64,000 nucleotides of DNA from DT-110 sp030148525 (lineage in GTDB: Bacteria; Bacteroidota; Bacteroidia; Chitinophagales; Saprospiraceae). Of this stretch, positions 61,744 to 64,000 are shown in pieces; positions within the stretch are counted from its first letter, which is position 1, and each line of letters begins with the position of its first letter. The position numbers and the translations under genes are program-made. The notes under the pieces are model-generated. The model was not told the origin of the DNA, searched no databases, and was given only the letters and a program-made list of their open reading frames with translations. The stretch covers positions 5,828,001 through 5,892,000 of the forward strand of contig OZ245751.1 of NCBI GenBank assembly GCA_965227445.1. Reading direction: 5' to 3'.

Positions 61744-62568
61744 ATGCCGACACCCAGCAACCCTATAATCAGTCATTATCATCGTGGAGGCCTGTTTGAA
61801 GCCATTTTACGCCGGTTGCAAGAAAGTGGCGTTGATCTGGCATCGGTTACTCCTCAGGATCTGGCTCCGGTCGATGAGTTTCACGTGCGCGGGGCCGCGG
61901 TAACCAAAGAGCTATCGGGTACGGTCGACCTCAAGGGTAAACAGGTGCTGGACATTGGCTGTGGACTAGGCGGACCCTGCCGGTTTCTGGCCACTGAATA
62001 CGGTTGTCAGGTGACCGGTATCGATCTGAGTCCTGAGTTTATCCGCACCGCGCGTGCCCTGACCAAACTGGTTGGCTTGGATGGACAAATTACTTTTCTG
62101 GAAGCCTCCGCCACCAACCTTCCCTTCCCGGATGCTCATTTTGATGTGACCTGGACTCAACACGTCCAGATGAATGTGGCCAATAAACAGCGCTTTTACT
62201 CCGAGATGAGTCGGGTGCTGCGGCCCGGTGGGCAATTCCTGTATTACGATATTTTCTATTCGGGTACCGGGACCGTCACCTATCCCATGCCCTGGGCTAC
62301 GGATGCTTCCCACAGTTATTTGTCACAAGCGGCAGAAGTGCATGCCCTTTTAGCTGATTTAGGCTTTCGCCAAAAAAGCAAGCAGGACCAGACGCAGGCC
62401 GGGATCGCTTTTTTCGAAAAGGTTTTCCAGCGCCTGGCAACTGAAGGGCCGCCTCCATTAGGCTTGCACCTGATCATGGGGGAATCGACGCAGCAAAAGC
62501 TCGGGAATTTATTGGCGCATTTGCGGGAGGGGGCGTTGGTGTTGGAGAGCGGGGTGGTGGTTAAATGA
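61744..62568 (+). CDS. Class I SAM methyltransferase (sarcosine/dimethylglycine methyltransferase-like)
   Basis: A 274-aa enzyme. Motif I VLDIGCGLGGPCRFLATEYG near residue 72 and VTGIDLSPEFI are typical of the GSMT/SDMT and ubiE-type group, followed by LEASATNLPFPDAHFDVTWT, QHVQMNVANKQRFYSEM and LRPGGQFLYYDIFYSG. The N-terminal extension with YHRGGLFEAILRRLQESGVD resembles glycine/sarcosine methyltransferases that make betaine. Substrate call is tentative. It has no signal, so it is cytosolic. Array G begins inside its last codons and fills the gap to the convergent gene. Confidence 0.82.
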   Translation: MPTPSNPIISHYHRGGLFEAILRRLQESGVDLASVTPQDLAPVDEFHVRGAAVTKELSGTVDLKGKQVLDIGCGLGGPCRFLATEYGCQVTGIDLSPEFIRTARALTKLVGLDGQITFLEASATNLPFPDAHFDVTWTQHVQMNVANKQRFYSEMSRVLRPGGQFLYYDIFYSGTGTVTYPMPWATDASHSYLSQAAEVHALLADLGFRQKSKQDQTQAGIAFFEKVFQRLATEGPPPLGLHLIMGESTQQKLGNLLAHLREGALVLESGVVVK

Positions 62569-62640
62569 TGAATGATGAATGCTCAGTGCTAAATGATGAA
62601 TTAATTGAGCATTGAGCATTGAGCATTCAGCATTTAACAT
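62564..62640. repeat. Heptamer array G, two opposed halves (11 units)
   Basis: AATGATG (twice), AATGCTC, AGTGCTA, AATGATG, AATTAAT, then TGAGCAT (three times), TCAGCAT, TTAACAT, all in phase. The left half is the same word family inverted (AATGCTC against GAGCATT), so the array can form a long hairpin. It fills the whole gap between the convergent methyltransferase gene and the gene at 62643, starting in the stop codon region of one and ending 3 bp from the other. Confidence 0.85.
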
Positions 62641-62642
62641 TA

Positions 62643-63380
62643 TCAATACACCCTTAATTTATAGATTGAAACCTGATTATACTTTCCCTCCATCTTCACA
62701 AAATTCTGACCCTTTTTAGTGTACCAGAACCGCGTGGGCTGAGTGCCGCCGTAATCGGTGAAAACCACCCAGCAATCGAGGGTGCTGCCGTCGGGCAGGG
62801 TTACTTGTTCGGAGCCCTCCACCTCCAGTAAATAATAGCCGGGCGGAGTGCTGGCTCCGGGATGGTAAAAATTCATCACCGCCCGGTAGCCTTCCCGCAT
62901 GGGCAGGAGGGAGTAGGTCTCGATGTCGATCTCCCAGTTGTAGGTGGGAACTTCCAGGTCGACTTTGAAGTCGGTAAGGTCATTGTCGCCGAGGGTATCC
63001 AGTGTCTGTACGGATTTACCATCGAAGGTGTAACCCTCGACGCCCTTCTGTTGGGTGCGGCGTACGTGACTGACCGGACGCAAGGTGCCCGGCTCGCACA
63101 GGTAGGTAAAGGAGCCATTGGTTTCGGGATTGGCGGATAGCCAATCGTGACAAACCGACAGATAGGTTTTGCCGTCTCGTTCTACCTCCTCTACGGTAAT
63201 GGTTTTCAAGACCGGGAAGCGTTTTTTTCCCTGTACTTCCGTAAAAATAAGTTGGTTAAAGGTGCCTTTTTCCAGTTGGTCGTAGTGTTGGAAACGGTGT
63301 CCAACGTGGATCGTGTCGATGTCCTGGGCTATGGTGACGACCGAGACCAATAGCGCCAGCGATGTAAGTAGTGTTTTCAT
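62643..63380 (-). CDS. Secreted DUF3108-like protein
   Basis: A 245-aa exported protein with signal peptide MKTLLTSLALLVSVVTIAQ. It is beta-rich with FNQLIFTEVQGKKRFPVLKT, YLSVCHDWLSANPETNGSFT, FTYLCEPGTLRPVSHVRRTQ and FWYTKKGQNFVKMEGKYN at the end, which resembles the DUF3108 outer-membrane-associated barrel-like family by layout only. A pair of cysteines near the middle may form a disulfide. The stop lies 3 bp beyond array G. Its function is not known. Confidence 0.6.
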   Translation of the reverse strand: MKTLLTSLALLVSVVTIAQDIDTIHVGHRFQHYDQLEKGTFNQLIFTEVQGKKRFPVLKTITVEEVERDGKTYLSVCHDWLSANPETNGSFTYLCEPGTLRPVSHVRRTQQKGVEGYTFDGKSVQTLDTLGDNDLTDFKVDLEVPTYNWEIDIETYSLLPMREGYRAVMNFYHPGASTPPGYYLLEVEGSEQVTLPDGSTLDCWVVFTDYGGTQPTRFWYTKKGQNFVKMEGKYNQVSIYKLRVY

Positions 63381-63519
63381 GCTCGCAATTTGGCGGAAGC
63401 CTGGAAAGAATGCTGGGGCGATCTACAGTTATGTGTACTCCTTGGATGACTCGTCTGCTAAGATCGAAGCCCCGAAAGAGTCGATTAATTTCACGGAACT
63501 GTCGATTGTACCATCATTA

Positions 63520-64000
63520 ATGCACGCATTTAGAGATCTTAGCGGGGTGAAGCGATTAGTATTTCTGTTGCACCTGGCCTTCTGGGTGCTGTTCTTTGTG
63601 TTTAAATTCTTCGATTACCGGCCCAATGTGGGATCGGAGCGAGCCTTCCTGCTCATTGTCATTCCGGGGGTATTCAACCTGGTGGTAACCTATGTGCATT
63701 ATTTTGCTCTTTTGCCTTTCCTACTGCGTAAACAATATTTGTGGTATGCACTCCTGCTGGTAGTCTTATTGGGGATAGCCATTCCCGCGCGGGGGGTGGT
63801 AGAGGCTGAATTCCTTACCCAAATATTCAATACCGATTACTATACAACCTGGACGCTGAGCCGGGTCACGAGCATGTTGTGGAACATGGCTTCCTTCCTG
63901 CTGTTTATCGCCCTGATTAAATTTACGGTCGATCGCTTTGAATTGGTCAACCGTCAGAAAACCCTGGAAAATGAAAAGCTCACCGCCGAACTGAACTACC
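63520..64000 (+). CDS. LytS-type sensor histidine kinase, N-terminal fragment
   Basis: An open frame from ATG 63520 to the right edge, 160 codons. The start MHAFRDLSGVKRLVFLLHLA leads into four membrane segments (FWVLFFVFKFFDY, FLLIVIPGVFNLVVTYVHYF, LWYALLLVVLLGIAIPA, WNMASFLLFIALIKFTV), then a coiled-coil linker (RQKTLENEKLTAELNYL) that in this family immediately precedes the N-P-H-F-L-F-N phosphorylation site. The catalytic part lies outside the window. A partner LytTR gene may follow. The 139-bp gap upstream (63381-63519) shows nothing certain. Confidence 0.8.
   Translation, partial: MHAFRDLSGVKRLVFLLHLAFWVLFFVFKFFDYRPNVGSERAFLLIVIPGVFNLVVTYVHYFALLPFLLRKQYLWYALLLVVLLGIAIPARGVVEAEFLTQIFNTDYYTTWTLSRVTSMLWNMASFLLFIALIKFTVDRFELVNRQKTLENEKLTAELNY

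Overview
The window (about half G+C) comes from a Bacteroidota chromosome, most probably a Saprospiria/Lewinellaceae-type marine or aquatic bacterium. This is an inference from the gene families. It has several secreted proteins with type IX secretion (T9SS) C-terminal sorting domains, the T9SS component PorZ, a bacillithiol gene (bshA), Bacteroidota-only families (DUF2851, DUF6090), RicT in its Bacteroidota form, and promoter -7 elements of the TAnnTTTG type. No tRNA, rRNA, CRISPR array, prophage or intact transposase gene was seen.

Layout. 1-6.8 kb: end of a secreted-protein gene, an acyl-CoA ligase, a frameshifted YceI lipoprotein, a MerR-type regulator and a 939-aa T9SS-exported protein. 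7-9.2 kb: bshA and a methyltransferase. 9.1-13.8 kb (minus): dnaN, a lipoprotein gene, nadD and porZ, apparently one transcript. 14.1-21.7 kb (plus): a zinc-site-less M16 protein, the cell-elongation cluster mreB-mreC-mreD-mrdA (no rodA follows), a CapA-family protein and folA. 21.8-29.2 kb: DUF2851, lpdA, ricT, holB, a glutathione peroxidase, queD and a small T9SS protein. 29.4-32.8 kb: a flavin oxidoreductase next to a membrane polyferredoxin. 33.6-37.8 kb (minus): lpxK, an acyltransferase, a GT2 glycosyltransferase and an ECF sigma factor in overlapping order. 38-45.6 kb: a sugar nucleotidyltransferase, a large protein of unknown function, a dockerin-like T9SS protein, twin SRPBCC proteins, DUF6090, a membrane-anchored LAS-type peptidase candidate and small unknown proteins. 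45.7-52.6 kb: amidohydrolase, Dph6-like ATPase, an alpha/beta hydrolase lacking its serine, MBL-fold hydrolase, isochorismatase-type hydrolase, a small DUF protein, a VOC protein and a possible 54-aa membrane protein. 53-54.7 kb: a LytTR regulator and its histidine kinase. 54.9-63.4 kb: secreted and periplasmic enzymes (SMP-30-like, M16, DUF5694, serine hydrolase, retropepsin-like, methyltransferase). The right edge cuts the start of a second LytS-type kinase gene.

The most unusual content is between genes. At least eight intergenic spots carry degenerate tandem repeats with a strict period of 7 bp. Five heptamer vocabularies are used, and each appears at two places or in two opposed halves. 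They often start within a few bases of a stop codon and, at 23.1 and 62.6 kb, fill the whole gap between convergent genes. Two of these gaps also hold copies of a roughly 100-bp multi-hairpin (REP-like) element in opposite orientation, and another gap holds a 336-bp element with imperfect 60-bp terminal inverted repeats. Several genes have strong hairpins just upstream of the start codon, most notably bshA, where three CGTATG half-sites allow mutually exclusive hairpins.
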